Assembly (NCBI RefSeq): GCF_027492755.1
Contig: NZ_JAPUED010000219.1
Location: 1 to 38,387, forward strand
Source of the DNA: Micropruina sp.
GTDB taxonomy: Bacteria; Actinomycetota; Actinomycetes; Propionibacteriales; Propionibacteriaceae
Direction: 5' to 3'
Length of the DNA stretch: 38,387 nt
Part shown: positions 23,826 to 32,270 of the stretch, in pieces
Position numbering within the stretch: the first letter of the stretch is position 1
How the letters are laid out: each line of letters opens with the position of its first letter
The notes under the pieces: generated by a model
The model's database searches: none
Told to the model about the DNA's origin: nothing
Seen by the model: only the letters and a program-made list of their open reading frames with translations
Program-made: the position numbers and the translations under genes

Positions 23826-25043
23826 TCAGAAGCCGTCCAGCTCGCGGCTGATCGGCGGCTGGGTGTGGCCCAGGTCGGCCCAGACGAAGCCGGGGACGCC
23901 GGCGAAGAAGGCCACCAAGAAGTCCGCGCAGTGGATGATCCGCTCCGGGGTGTTGTCGCCCAGCGCGAACCGGACCCGTCCGGACTCGATCGCGAACGGC
24001 AGCGGCTGAGCCCGCAGCAGGAACTCCAGCTGGCGGGGGTGGAACACGTCGGAGGCGAATTTGGGTTGCGGGCTGCGCACCTTGAACGCCCGGTCGAAGT
24101 CGGAGGACTCGAAGCGCACCCGGTTGCCCCAGCCCGGCCAGTTCACCGACAGGTCGCCGAACCGCCACGGCAGGTGGAACTCCAGGATCTCCTCGGAGTG
24201 GTTGTCGGTGACGGTGCGAGTGGTGGTGTTGCCGTTGGAGTCGGTGCTGGTCTCGGTGCGGTCGGTCTTCCAGTTGTGGGTCAGCGCGATCATCCGGATG
24301 CCCTGCACGGTGCCGAGCACCACATCGCGGGCCTCGTGGCCGTAGCCGCCGCCGTTGATCACCACCTCGCCCAGGAACTGGTCGTCGGCGGGCCGGTAGA
24401 CCCAGTCGGGCCGCTGGTACAGGCTCAACTCCGACGGCGGCGCCGGCGCCTGGTAGGACGCCAGGGCAGCGTCGGCCAGGCTGTGCGCGACCGGCGCCAG
24501 GGCCTCCAGGAAGCCGCGCATCGCCAGCGCCTCGCGGGGCACCCCGAGGGCCACCAGCCGGGTGCCGTCGACCGAGAGATCGACCCGGTGCCCGGCAGCG
24601 GCCATCGCCTCGACCGGGCCCAGGATCGCGGCCAGTGCGGCCTCGGCCCAGGCCGCGTCCTTGGCGGTCGCCGTCCAGCGGCCGACGACCTTCTGCCGGC
24701 CTTCGACGCCGGGCCGGGGCGTCTCGCCGAGATACAGCTCGGGCAGCGGACGCGGCAGCACAAGGGCAGCCACATACCCCAGCGAGTTGTACTCGAACAC
24801 CGCGAAGGGCACGCCGGAGGAGGTGCTGCCGCTGATCAGGTCGTCGATCTTGCGCTTGTACCCCAGGCCGAACGGCGGGCAGTTGAGCCCGTAGGCGGTG
24901 ACCAGGGTGGGGGAGCCCTCGAACGTCCAGCCCTGCGCGCGCAGCGAGCGCACATACCGCTGCCGGCGGATCAGGAAGAACGCGCCGACGGCGACGCCGA
25001 CGATGAGCAGGATCAGTAGCACCTGGCCGAACGAGAAGGACAC
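23826..25043 (-). CDS. Membrane-anchored protein of unknown function
   Basis: I do not recognise this 405-residue protein. It has one N-terminal membrane helix (about 5-25), then RRQRYVRSLRAQGW, and a long soluble region that would be cytoplasmic by charge. The soluble part has a Ser/Thr/Asn-rich, protease-accessible-looking loop (TETSTDSNGNTTTRTVTD, about 265-282) between beta-rich halves. I chose the second of two nearby GTG codons because TAGCCT lies six bases upstream; the first GTG abuts the box. It lies 36 bases after the PASTA kinase gene stop, on the same strand. Confidence 0.8.
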   Translation of the reverse strand: MSFSFGQVLLILLIVGVAVGAFFLIRRQRYVRSLRAQGWTFEGSPTLVTAYGLNCPPFGLGYKRKIDDLISGSTSSGVPFAVFEYNSLGYVAALVLPRPLPELYLGETPRPGVEGRQKVVGRWTATAKDAAWAEAALAAILGPVEAMAAAGHRVDLSVDGTRLVALGVPREALAMRGFLEALAPVAHSLADAALASYQAPAPPSELSLYQRPDWVYRPADDQFLGEVVINGGGYGHEARDVVLGTVQGIRMIALTHNWKTDRTETSTDSNGNTTTRTVTDNHSEEILEFHLPWRFGDLSVNWPGWGNRVRFESSDFDRAFKVRSPQPKFASDVFHPRQLEFLLRAQPLPFAIESGRVRFALGDNTPERIIHCADFLVAFFAGVPGFVWADLGHTQPPISRELDGF

Positions 25044-25055
25044 GCGCACAGGCTA
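25044..25055 (-). promoter_or_regulatory. Leaderless promoter of the unknown anchored protein gene
   Basis: TAGCCT (25050-25055, minus strand) lies six bases before the GTG at 25043. Confidence 0.4.
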
Positions 25056-25079
25056 CTGAGCACCGGGTCCGGCCGGGGA

Positions 25080-27059
25080 TCAGGCCAGGTTGATGGTGAT
25101 CGTGGAACCCACCGGAGCCTTGGTACCGGCCTTCGGGTCGGTGCTCACCACCAGGTCGAAACCGAAGTTGATCAGCCGGTTCACCCGCACCTCGAAGCCC
25201 GCCTTCTGCAGGATGTCGCGAGCCCGGTCGAGCGAGTAGCGGCGGACGTTGGGCACCGCCTTCAGCTGCGGCCCCTTGGAAACCACCAGGGTCACCGTGT
25301 CGCCGCGATGCACCTCGCCGGCGGACGGCGTCTGGCTGATCACGTTGTTCTTCTCGATGTCGGCGTGGTTCTGCTTCTCGATCTTCACCTTCAAGCCCTG
25401 CTCCTTGAGGGCCTTCTGAGCGTCCTTGACCGGCTTGTCGGTCCAGTCGCCGAGGGTGACCGGGGCGGGGCCCTGCGACATCACCAGGTCGACCGCCGTG
25501 CCGCGCTTCAGCGGCGCGCCCTCTTTGGGGAAGGCACTGATCACCTTGCCGGCTTCGACGGTGTCGTCGTAGCCCTGGGTGACGTTGCCGACGGTCAGGT
25601 TGATCCGGTTCAGCGATTCGGTGGCGGTGGGCAGGTCGAGCCCGCGCAGGGCGGGCACGGCGAACCGCTCCGGGCCCTTGGACAGGAACGCCTTGATGGT
25701 TCCGCCGTGCACGATCCGGTCGCCGCCGGCGGGGTCGGTGCGGGCCACCTGGCCGGCCGGCACATCCTCGGCGTATTCGCTGTCGAAGGTGATCGTCAGA
25801 CCCGCGTCGGTGGCGGCCTGCTGCGCCTGCGCCTGGTTCAACCGCACCAGGGCCGGGGTGCTGGTGTACTGGCCGGCGAACACCCACCACAGCCCGGTGC
25901 CGACCAGCACCGCCGCCAGGATGCTGGCCAGCAGCGCCGGCCAACGGCGCCGCGGGCGACCCGGGGGGCGCTGTTCGACGGGTCCGTCGTAGTAGGGCAT
26001 GCCGTCGGTGATCTCGGGCAGGCCAGGGCTGATCGGGGTGGACGGGGTGAACCGCAGCGTCGGCGTCCGGTCACCCTCGCTGGGGCTGCGCAGGCTGGGA
26101 ACCGGCTCGGTGATGTGGTTCTGGGGATCAAGGGTGGTGCCCTTCATCCGTTCGGTGAGCGCCGAATCGTCCATCACGCCACGGGCGAGCGATTCGCGGG
26201 CCTGGCGCATGTGGTCGAGCAGCACCCGGGCGTCGACCGGCCGATCGGACGGCTGGCGCGCGGCCGCACTGGTGACCAGGGCGTCCAGGTAGGGCGGGAT
26301 GCCGTTGCGGGATTCCCGCCACGAGGTCTTCACCGCGCTGGACGGCGCCGGAATGGCCTTATGGACGTGCGCGTAGGCGACCTGGATGGGGTTCTCACCG
26401 GTGTGCGGCTTGGAACCGGTGAGCATCTCGTACAACACCACGCCGAGCGCGTAGACGTCGCAGCGCGGATCGGCCTTGCCATGGGTGACCAACTCGGGCG
26501 CGATGTAGCTGACGGTGCCGATCAGCATGCCGGTGGCGGTCACGGTCTGTGCCGAGATGGCCCGGGCCAGGCCGAAGTCGGCGACCTTGATCTGGCCCCG
26601 GTCCGAGATCAGCACGTTCTCGGGCTTGATGTCGCGGTGGATCAGCCCCGACTCGTGGGCCGCGGCGACCGCGGCGGTGACCGGGATCAGCAGGTCGAGG
26701 GCGCGTTCGGGGCTGAACGAACCCTCGCGGGTGATCATGTGCCGCAGCGTGCAGCCCTCGACGTACTCCATCACGATGTACGGACGGCCGCGGTGCACGC
26801 CCTGGTCGAACACCGACACCACGTTGGGGTGCGACAGCCGTGCGGCGGCACGCGCCTCACGGTCGAATTTGCCGATGAAGTCCTGGTCGTCGCCGAGGCC
26901 CTCGTGCATGACCTTGATCGCAACGGTCCTGGTCAGCCGTTGATCGTCGGCGAGGTAGACGGTCGCCATGCCGCCACGAGCAAGCTTGCGCTGGATCACG
27001 TAGCGACCGTCCAGCAACTCACCCACCAAGGGGTCGCTCGTGCTCACAGTCGTCACCAT
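25080..27059 (-). CDS. PASTA-domain Ser/Thr protein kinase
   Basis: Membrane receptor kinase of 659 residues. The kinase domain (about 15-275) has GGMATVY, VAIKVM (Lys), HRDIKPEN, DFGLARA and APEL, so it should be active. A Pro-rich juxtamembrane stretch leads to a helix (about 375-395), then four extracellular PASTA domains that in PknB-type kinases bind muropeptides. Its position between aroG and the prenyl synthase corresponds to mycobacterial pknL, which lacks PASTA domains, so this may be a PASTA-bearing orthologue or a PknB-like replacement. ATG chosen for MVTTVSTSDPLVGELLDGRY; a TTG four codons upstream is unlikely. Confidence 0.95.
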   Translation of the reverse strand: MVTTVSTSDPLVGELLDGRYVIQRKLARGGMATVYLADDQRLTRTVAIKVMHEGLGDDQDFIGKFDREARAAARLSHPNVVSVFDQGVHRGRPYIVMEYVEGCTLRHMITREGSFSPERALDLLIPVTAAVAAAHESGLIHRDIKPENVLISDRGQIKVADFGLARAISAQTVTATGMLIGTVSYIAPELVTHGKADPRCDVYALGVVLYEMLTGSKPHTGENPIQVAYAHVHKAIPAPSSAVKTSWRESRNGIPPYLDALVTSAAARQPSDRPVDARVLLDHMRQARESLARGVMDDSALTERMKGTTLDPQNHITEPVPSLRSPSEGDRTPTLRFTPSTPISPGLPEITDGMPYYDGPVEQRPPGRPRRRWPALLASILAAVLVGTGLWWVFAGQYTSTPALVRLNQAQAQQAATDAGLTITFDSEYAEDVPAGQVARTDPAGGDRIVHGGTIKAFLSKGPERFAVPALRGLDLPTATESLNRINLTVGNVTQGYDDTVEAGKVISAFPKEGAPLKRGTAVDLVMSQGPAPVTLGDWTDKPVKDAQKALKEQGLKVKIEKQNHADIEKNNVISQTPSAGEVHRGDTVTLVVSKGPQLKAVPNVRRYSLDRARDILQKAGFEVRVNRLINFGFDLVVSTDPKAGTKAPVGSTITINLA

Positions 27060-27105
27060 CGCTCCGGACAAGTCAGGGGAAGTAGGCCGTCCAGACCTGC
27101 CGGTG

Positions 27106-27111
27106 AGTCTA
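27106..27111 (-). promoter_or_regulatory. -10 box of the kinase gene
   Basis: TAGACT on the minus strand lies 46 bases before the kinase ATG, so this transcript would have a leader of about 40 bases with GGAG close to the ATG. Confidence 0.4.
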
Positions 27112-27201
27112 GGTCGGCACGGGCCGGCACCCGCAGCGACCCGCCGAGCACGGACACAGTGGCCGGACCGCCGGGTGCGCGTGCCTGGGCGCTGCCGACG
27201 T

Positions 27202-27213
27202 TACGCTGAGGCG
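27202..27213 (+). promoter_or_regulatory. Leaderless promoter of the ThiE-like gene
   Basis: TACGCT (27202-27207), six bases, then GTG. No ribosome site. Confidence 0.5.
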
Positions 27214-27918
27214 GTGACAGTTCTTCGTGGGCTCGATACCCGGTTGCGGTTGGCCAGGCTGTTCTGTGTCACCGATGCGCGGCTGGGCACCGGTGATCTG
27301 GCCGAGTTCGCGGCGTCCGTGCTGGACGCCGGCGTCGACCTGATCCAGCTGCGCGACCCGTCGGCCTCCGATGCCCAGCAGCTGGCCGCCCTGCAGGTGC
27401 TGCGCCGGGCCGACCGGGGACGTGGCCTGGTGTCGGTGTACGCCGACCTGGCGCTGGCCCAGGAATGCGGCGCCGACGTGCTGCAGCTCAGCAAGGGCGG
27501 ACCCGAGGCGGCCACGGCCCGCAGCCGGTTGAGCCGCTGGTCGCGGGTCGGGCGGTCCTGCTACACCCCCGCCGACGTGGACGCCGCCCTGGCCGATGAC
27601 GCCGTCGACTTCCTGACCGTCGGCCCGGTGTTCAGCGCGATGCCGTGGTCACCGGGACTGCCCGGCCTCGAACTGGTGCGGCACGCGGCTCGGGTGGCGC
27701 CGCCGTCGGCGAAGGGCAGCAAGCCGTGGTTCGCGATCGGTGGCATCGCCGCCGACAACTTCGATCAGGTGCTGAAGGCCGGCGCCCGCCGGGTGGCGAT
27801 CGGTCGCGCGATCACCGCCGCCGCCGATCCCGCCGCGGCCGCGCGGATGTTCGGCGACCGGCTCCGTGCCGCCTGGGGCGACGAGTTCGAGGCGTTCACC
27901 CTGGACGCCTTGCTTTAG
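27214..27918 (+). CDS. ThiE-like thiamine phosphate synthase family protein
   Basis: TIM-barrel protein of 234 residues in the thiamine phosphate synthase superfamily. Recognisable parts are the start of the barrel RLFCVTDARLG, VDLIQLRD, GPVFSAMPWSPG and WFAIGGIAADN. Several catalytic positions differ from ThiE/TenI consensus: QLREK is QLRDP, the H-x-G-Q turn reads LQLSKGG, and the T-K after GPVF is PW. Synthesis of thiamine phosphate is therefore uncertain; a diverged paralogue is possible. The GTG is set by a TACGCT box. No other thi genes are near, although a TPP enzyme lies at the right edge. Confidence 0.82.
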   Translation: MTVLRGLDTRLRLARLFCVTDARLGTGDLAEFAASVLDAGVDLIQLRDPSASDAQQLAALQVLRRADRGRGLVSVYADLALAQECGADVLQLSKGGPEAATARSRLSRWSRVGRSCYTPADVDAALADDAVDFLTVGPVFSAMPWSPGLPGLELVRHAARVAPPSAKGSKPWFAIGGIAADNFDQVLKAGARRVAIGRAITAAADPAAAARMFGDRLRAAWGDEFEAFTLDALL

Positions 27919-27932
27919 CCAACTCGCTGGTC

Positions 27933-27988
27933 GAGCTTGTCGAGACCCGGAACGAGGACTGCGGAGAGATCCCGGCGTCCGCCGGGAT
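27933..27988. repeat. Palindromic repeat cluster, second copy
   Basis: GAGCTTGTCGAGACC (27933-27947) is identical to 19104-19118. AGAGATCCCGGCGT (27965-27978) is identical to 19062-19075, and here forms the hairpin ATCCCGGCG/CGCCGGGAT (27969-27988). The module order is swapped relative to the first cluster. It sits between convergent genes and can end both transcripts. Confidence 0.7.
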
Positions 27989-28010
27989 GACGGCTACGCC
28001 CGGATGACGA

Positions 28011-29099
28011 TTACGCTGTCCGGCTGGTCGACAACTCGGCGAGCCGGCGCAACGCGGTGACCGCCTCGGCGCGCAGCGGGGCGTCGTCCAGGGCGGCCAG
28101 GGCGCGGTCGAGGTCCTCGGCGATCCGCTGCTCGGTGGCCGCCAGTGCGCCCGAGGTGACGATGATCTCCTGAGCGGTGGCGATGTCGGCGGCGTCCAGT
28201 TCGGGGCTGCCGAGCAGGCCGGTGAGCCGCTCCTTCGCCGTCTCGGACGCCAACTGCAGCGCGTGCGCGACCAGCACCGTCCGTTTGCCCTCGCGCAGGT
28301 CGTCACCGGCCGGCTTGCCGGTGACGTCGGGTTCGCCGAAGACACCCAGCACGTCGTCGCGGAACTGGAAGGCGCGGCCCAGCGGCGAGCCGTAGGCCTC
28401 CAGCGCGTCCAGTGCCGCAGCCGACCCGCCGGCCAGCGCGGCGCCGATCTGCAGCGGCCGGATCACCGTGTACCGGGAGGTCTTGAACTCGACCACCCGG
28501 GGCACCACGTCCATCAAGTCGATGCTGCCGATCGGCTCGGCCTGGGCGACGACATCGAGGAACTGGCCGCAGGTCACTTCGGTGCGGACGGCGTCCAGCA
28601 GCGGCAGACCGCGGCGCAGCGCCTCACCCGACAGCCCGGACGCGGTGAACAGCTCCATCGACCAGACCAGCAGCAGGTCGCCGAGCAGGATCGCGCCGGC
28701 CCGTCCGAACGCCTCGGCCGAGCCGGTCAGGCCGTGCTCGGAGTGCCAGGTCTCGAACTGGCGGTGTGCTGCCGGTAGCCCGCGACGGACGTCGGAGGCG
28801 TCCATCACGTCGTCGTGCATCAGGGCCGAGACGTGCAGCAGGTCGAGGCTGGCCGCAGCCCGCAGCAGGGCATCCAGATCGGTGGTTTCCTCGACCGCCT
28901 GGTAGCCCCACCAGCAGAACGCCGGCCGCAGTCGCTTGCCGCCGGCGGTGAAGGCGAGCGCCAACTCGCTGAGCAGCTCGGCTCTCTCGCCGATGCCGGC
29001 CAGTCGTTCGGACTGGCCGGTGATGAAGCTGCGCAGGGCGTCGCCGACAGCCCCCCGGAAGGGCGTGCCGATCGGGTCTTCCGCAGCGAAGAGGGCCAT
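28011..29099 (-). CDS. Polyprenyl (geranylgeranyl-type) diphosphate synthase
   Basis: Trans-prenyltransferase of 362 residues that adds isopentenyl units to allylic diphosphates, feeding menaquinone or carotenoid side chains. The first Asp-rich motif is in LMHDDVMD and the second in FQFRDDVLGVFG; GGKRLRP and FKTSRYT are the other substrate-binding blocks. Small residues and length before the first motif suggest a C15-C20 or longer product but do not fix it. TAGGCT six bases before the ATG marks a leaderless promoter. It corresponds to idsA2 (Rv2173) in mycobacteria by position. Confidence 0.94.
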   Translation of the reverse strand: MALFAAEDPIGTPFRGAVGDALRSFITGQSERLAGIGERAELLSELALAFTAGGKRLRPAFCWWGYQAVEETTDLDALLRAAASLDLLHVSALMHDDVMDASDVRRGLPAAHRQFETWHSEHGLTGSAEAFGRAGAILLGDLLLVWSMELFTASGLSGEALRRGLPLLDAVRTEVTCGQFLDVVAQAEPIGSIDLMDVVPRVVEFKTSRYTVIRPLQIGAALAGGSAAALDALEAYGSPLGRAFQFRDDVLGVFGEPDVTGKPAGDDLREGKRTVLVAHALQLASETAKERLTGLLGSPELDAADIATAQEIIVTSGALAATEQRIAEDLDRALAALDDAPLRAEAVTALRRLAELSTSRTA

Positions 29100-29111
29100 G
29101 CCCCGAGCCTA
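29100..29111 (-). promoter_or_regulatory. Leaderless promoter of the prenyl synthase gene
   Basis: TAGGCT (29106-29111, minus strand), six bases, then ATG. No ribosome site. Confidence 0.5.
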
Positions 29112-29190
29112 ACCGGACGAGGCGTCCGGCGCCTGTCCGGACGTCGGCCGCTCGGCATGGACCCCCGGGCCGGGCCCGGAAACGGATCGG

Positions 29191-29204
29191 TAGGGTTGTC
29201 GCTC
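29191..29204 (+). promoter_or_regulatory. Possible promoter of metF
   Basis: TAGGGT (29191-29196) ends eight bases before the GTG, giving a zero- to two-base leader. Confidence 0.35.
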
Positions 29205-30143
29205 GTGTCCTCCAACCCTGCCGCCGGGCAACGCAGCATCACCGAGCTGCTTGCCGACCCCGGTCGACCCACGTTCAGCTTCGAGTTCTTCCCGCCCGCC
29301 GACGAGGCCGGGATGGACGTGCTGCGGCAGACGATCATGGACCTCGATCATGTCGGGCCCGACTGGCTGTCGGTGACCTACGGCGCCTCCGGTGCGACCA
29401 GGGACCGGACGATCTCGGCGACGAAGTTCATCAAGACCCAGACCCGGGCGCAGACCGTCGGGCACCTGACCTGCGCCAGCCAATCCGTGGATCAGCTGCT
29501 GGAGACGCTGAGCTCGTACCGCGCGGCCGACGTCAAGTACATCCTGGCGATCCGCGGCGACATGCCGGGCGGCCCGACGGTGCCCTGGGTGCGACACCCG
29601 CAGGGCCTCGCCAACGCCACCGAGCTGGTGCGACTGATCGCCGAGAACTTCGATTTCGGCATCGGGGTGGCCGCCTTTCCCGACCTGCACCCCGAGAATC
29701 GCGACGCCGATCTGGACGCCCGGCTGTTGCTCGCCAAGCAGGAGGCGGGGGCCAGCTTCGCCGTCACCCAGCTGTTCTTCGACGCCGACGCCTACTTCCG
29801 GCTGGTCGACCGGGTGCGGGCGATGGGCTGCACGCTGCCGATCGTGGCCGGTATTCAGCCGGTCACCAACCTGGCCCAGATCAACCGGTTCGCCGCGCTG
29901 TCCGGAGCGGAGCTGCCGGAACGGGTGACCAGCCGGCTGCATGCGGTCGGCGACGATCCGGCAGCGGTGCGAGCCGTCGGCGTGGAGATCGCCACCGAGC
30001 TGAGCGCCGATCTGTTGCGCGGCGGAGCGCCCGGGCTGCAGTTCTTCACCCTGAACCGGTCGCGGGCTACCTCAGCGATTCTCGCCAATCTCCGCCGGCT
30101 GGGTCTGGATCGACGCACACCAGCCGCTGTGTCGGACGGGTGA
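29205..30143 (+). CDS. metF: Methylenetetrahydrofolate reductase
   Basis: FAD-dependent TIM-barrel reductase of 312 residues that makes 5-methyl-THF for methionine synthesis. Signatures are FSFEFFPPAD with the catalytic Glu at the start, VSVTYGASG (here LSVTYGASG), GHLTC, ILAIRGDMPG, and TQLFFD. GTG start follows a TAGGGT box. The last 25 codons overlap the 3' end of the convergent HelR gene; both C termini look genuine. Gene order next to the prenyl synthase matches mycobacterial Rv2173-Rv2172c. Confidence 0.94.
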   Translation: MSSNPAAGQRSITELLADPGRPTFSFEFFPPADEAGMDVLRQTIMDLDHVGPDWLSVTYGASGATRDRTISATKFIKTQTRAQTVGHLTCASQSVDQLLETLSSYRAADVKYILAIRGDMPGGPTVPWVRHPQGLANATELVRLIAENFDFGIGVAAFPDLHPENRDADLDARLLLAKQEAGASFAVTQLFFDADAYFRLVDRVRAMGCTLPIVAGIQPVTNLAQINRFAALSGAELPERVTSRLHAVGDDPAAVRAVGVEIATELSADLLRGGAPGLQFFTLNRSRATSAILANLRRLGLDRRTPAAVSDG

Positions 30144-32229
30144 GCGCCACGTAGAGCACCCGGACGCCGCCCGGCGACTCGGCGACGATGTCGTCGGGCG
30201 CGACCACGATCACCCCGTCGTACTCCAGGCCCTTGGCCTGCAGCGGCGTCACCACCACCAGCCGCGGCTCGGCGAGCGGCGCCAGCGCGGCGCGGACGGC
30301 GTCCAGCCGGGACGGGGGAGCGATCACCCCGACGGTGCCCGGCAGTTCCGTCAGCAGGGCGGCGGCGCGGTCGGCGACCAGGCCGGTCAGCCCGTCGGCG
30401 CTGGTGGCCAGCAGTTCCGGTTCGACACCGGTGTGCCGGACGGCTTCGGGCAGGTCGGCGCCCGGGAAGCCGCGCCGGACGACGTCCGCGGCCAGCGCGA
30501 ACACCTCGGCCGGCGAGCGGTAGTTGACGCTCAGCCGGAACGACCGGTGCGGTGCGTGGCCGATCAGTTCGGCGATCACCTTGTCGGTCTCGGCCGGATC
30601 GGGCCAGCTGCTCTGGGCCGGGTCGCCGACGATCGTCCAGGACGCGTGCGCACCGCGGCGGCGCAGCATCCGCCATTGCATCGGGGTGATGTCCTGCGCC
30701 TCGTCGACCAGCAGATGCGCGTACTCGGTGTGCGCTTCGTCGTCCGGGTCGTCGACGATCTGCCGCGACAGCCGGTCGGCGACGGTGACCAGTTCGGCCG
30801 CCTCGGCGCCCTCGATGAACACCGGGTCTTCGGCGTCCGGCTCGGGGGGCACCGGGCCGAGCAGGGCGGCCAGCTCATCGAGCAGCGCGATGTCGGCCAC
30901 CGACCAGGCCTCGTGATGGAAGGACTCGGTGAGGACGCGCTGCTCGTCGGCGTCCAGCAGGCCGACCGACACCCGCCGGGTGACCGCCGGATCGTCCAGC
31001 CGGCGCAGCACCTCGGTGGGGGTGAGGGTGGGCCACCACGCGTTGATGAACATCCGCCACTGGGCACTGGAGGTGATCAGGTCGTCGATAGTCTCGCGAT
31101 CGAGTTCCAGCTCCTCGGGCACCTGGTCGGCGAGCTGGGCGAGCAGCGCCTTCTCGGCCGCCTCGCGGGCGCGGTTCACCTTGTGCCGTGACAACACCTC
31201 GCGGCGCAACCGGTCGAGTGCGGCGGCGTCCAGGCCGACCGGCTCGCCTTTGACGGTGAGCAGCAACCGGGCACCCTCCGGGCCGGGATCGACCAGCGGC
31301 AGGTCGACCAGCCGCTTCAGCAGCGGCGCCATCCGCAGCGAGCCCTTGATGCCGGCCGCGGCGGCGTCGTCGTTGCGGTCGGCGGCGAAGCCGAGCACAT
31401 CCGAGGCGACCGCGCCGATCGAGCGCAGCGTCACCGAATCCTCGCCGAGCGAGGGCAGCACCCGCTCGATGTAGCTCATGAACAGCGCCGACGGGCCGAC
31501 CACCAGAATGCCGCCGCGTTCGAAGCGGCGCCGGTTGGAGTACAGCAGGTAGGCGGCGCGGTGCAGTGCCACCACCGTCTTGCCGGTGCCGGGACCACCC
31601 GAGATCACCGTCACGCCGCGGGCCTCGGCGCGGATCGCCTCATCCTGCTCGGCCTGGATGGTGGCGACGATGTCGCGCATGTGCGCGCCGCGGGCCCGCT
31701 GCAGCGACGCCATCAGGGCACCCTCGCCGATCACCACCAGGTCGCCGGCGTCGGCGGCGTCCAGCAGGTCGTCCTCGATGCCGATCACCCGGTCGTTGCG
31801 GCAGCGCAGCACCCGGCGGCGGGTGACGTCCATCGGGTCGGACGGGGTGGCCCGGTAGAACGGCTCGGCCGCCCGGGCCCGCCAGTCGATCACCAGGGGT
31901 TCGTACTCTTCGTCACGGACGCCGATCCGGCCGATGTAGCGGATCTCGCTGCCGCTCAGGTCGAGCCGGCCGAACACCAGTCCCTCGTGTTCGGCGTCCA
32001 GCACGGCCAGGCGTTTCGCGGCCTGGAAGGCGAAGGCGTCCCGCTCGAACATCGCGGTGCCGTCCTCTTCGCGCATCCAGGTGCCCCGATCAGAGGCATA
32101 GATCGACCGACTGGCGCTGGCCGTCCGCCGAGCGGCGAGGGCGGCCTTCGCGAGTTGGGCATAGACCAGATCGACATGGGCCTGCTCGATGGCGAGTTCG
32201 CGGTCGAGGGCCGAGGCTGGCTGGGTCAA
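30067..32229 (-). CDS. helR: HelD/HelR-type RNA polymerase recycling ATPase
   Basis: Superfamily 1 helicase-like ATPase of 720 residues. An N-terminal helical hairpin (EQAHVDLVYAQLAKAALAA) precedes the actinobacterial block VFGRLDLSG, RYIGRIG and DWRARAAEPFYRAT. Walker A is GGPGTGKTVVALHRAAYLL, Walker B LLVDEAQDITPMQW, and the C-terminal motifs are TPLQAKGLEYDGVIVV and YVALTRPTQRLV. Members free stalled RNA polymerase, and HelR confers rifamycin tolerance in Streptomyces. I chose TTG because AGGAGG lies four bases upstream and it restores the usual N terminus MTQPASALDRELA. A TetR gene ends 38 bases upstream. Confidence 0.9.
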   Translation of the reverse strand: MTQPASALDRELAIEQAHVDLVYAQLAKAALAARRTASASRSIYASDRGTWMREEDGTAMFERDAFAFQAAKRLAVLDAEHEGLVFGRLDLSGSEIRYIGRIGVRDEEYEPLVIDWRARAAEPFYRATPSDPMDVTRRRVLRCRNDRVIGIEDDLLDAADAGDLVVIGEGALMASLQRARGAHMRDIVATIQAEQDEAIRAEARGVTVISGGPGTGKTVVALHRAAYLLYSNRRRFERGGILVVGPSALFMSYIERVLPSLGEDSVTLRSIGAVASDVLGFAADRNDDAAAAGIKGSLRMAPLLKRLVDLPLVDPGPEGARLLLTVKGEPVGLDAAALDRLRREVLSRHKVNRAREAAEKALLAQLADQVPEELELDRETIDDLITSSAQWRMFINAWWPTLTPTEVLRRLDDPAVTRRVSVGLLDADEQRVLTESFHHEAWSVADIALLDELAALLGPVPPEPDAEDPVFIEGAEAAELVTVADRLSRQIVDDPDDEAHTEYAHLLVDEAQDITPMQWRMLRRRGAHASWTIVGDPAQSSWPDPAETDKVIAELIGHAPHRSFRLSVNYRSPAEVFALAADVVRRGFPGADLPEAVRHTGVEPELLATSADGLTGLVADRAAALLTELPGTVGVIAPPSRLDAVRAALAPLAEPRLVVVTPLQAKGLEYDGVIVVAPDDIVAESPGGVRVLYVALTRPTQRLVCVDPDPAGGDWRESLR

Positions 32230-32264
32230 GAAACCTCCTGCTTGCCGTTTTTGCCAGACGTCCA

Positions 32265-32270
32265 ACTTTA
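32265..32270 (-). promoter_or_regulatory. Possible -10 box of helR, overlapping the tetR stop
   Basis: TAAAGT on the minus strand begins with the TAA stop of the TetR gene and is 35 bases before the helR TTG. An inverted repeat GTGGC/GCCAC (32278-32289) lies just upstream and resembles the left half of the rifamycin-associated element. Confidence 0.3.

Noticed and set aside
27919-28010. Insertion sequence end between the ThiE-like and prenyl synthase genes
   Set aside because: Only short palindromic modules are present, with no transposase frame, terminal inverted repeats or target duplication.
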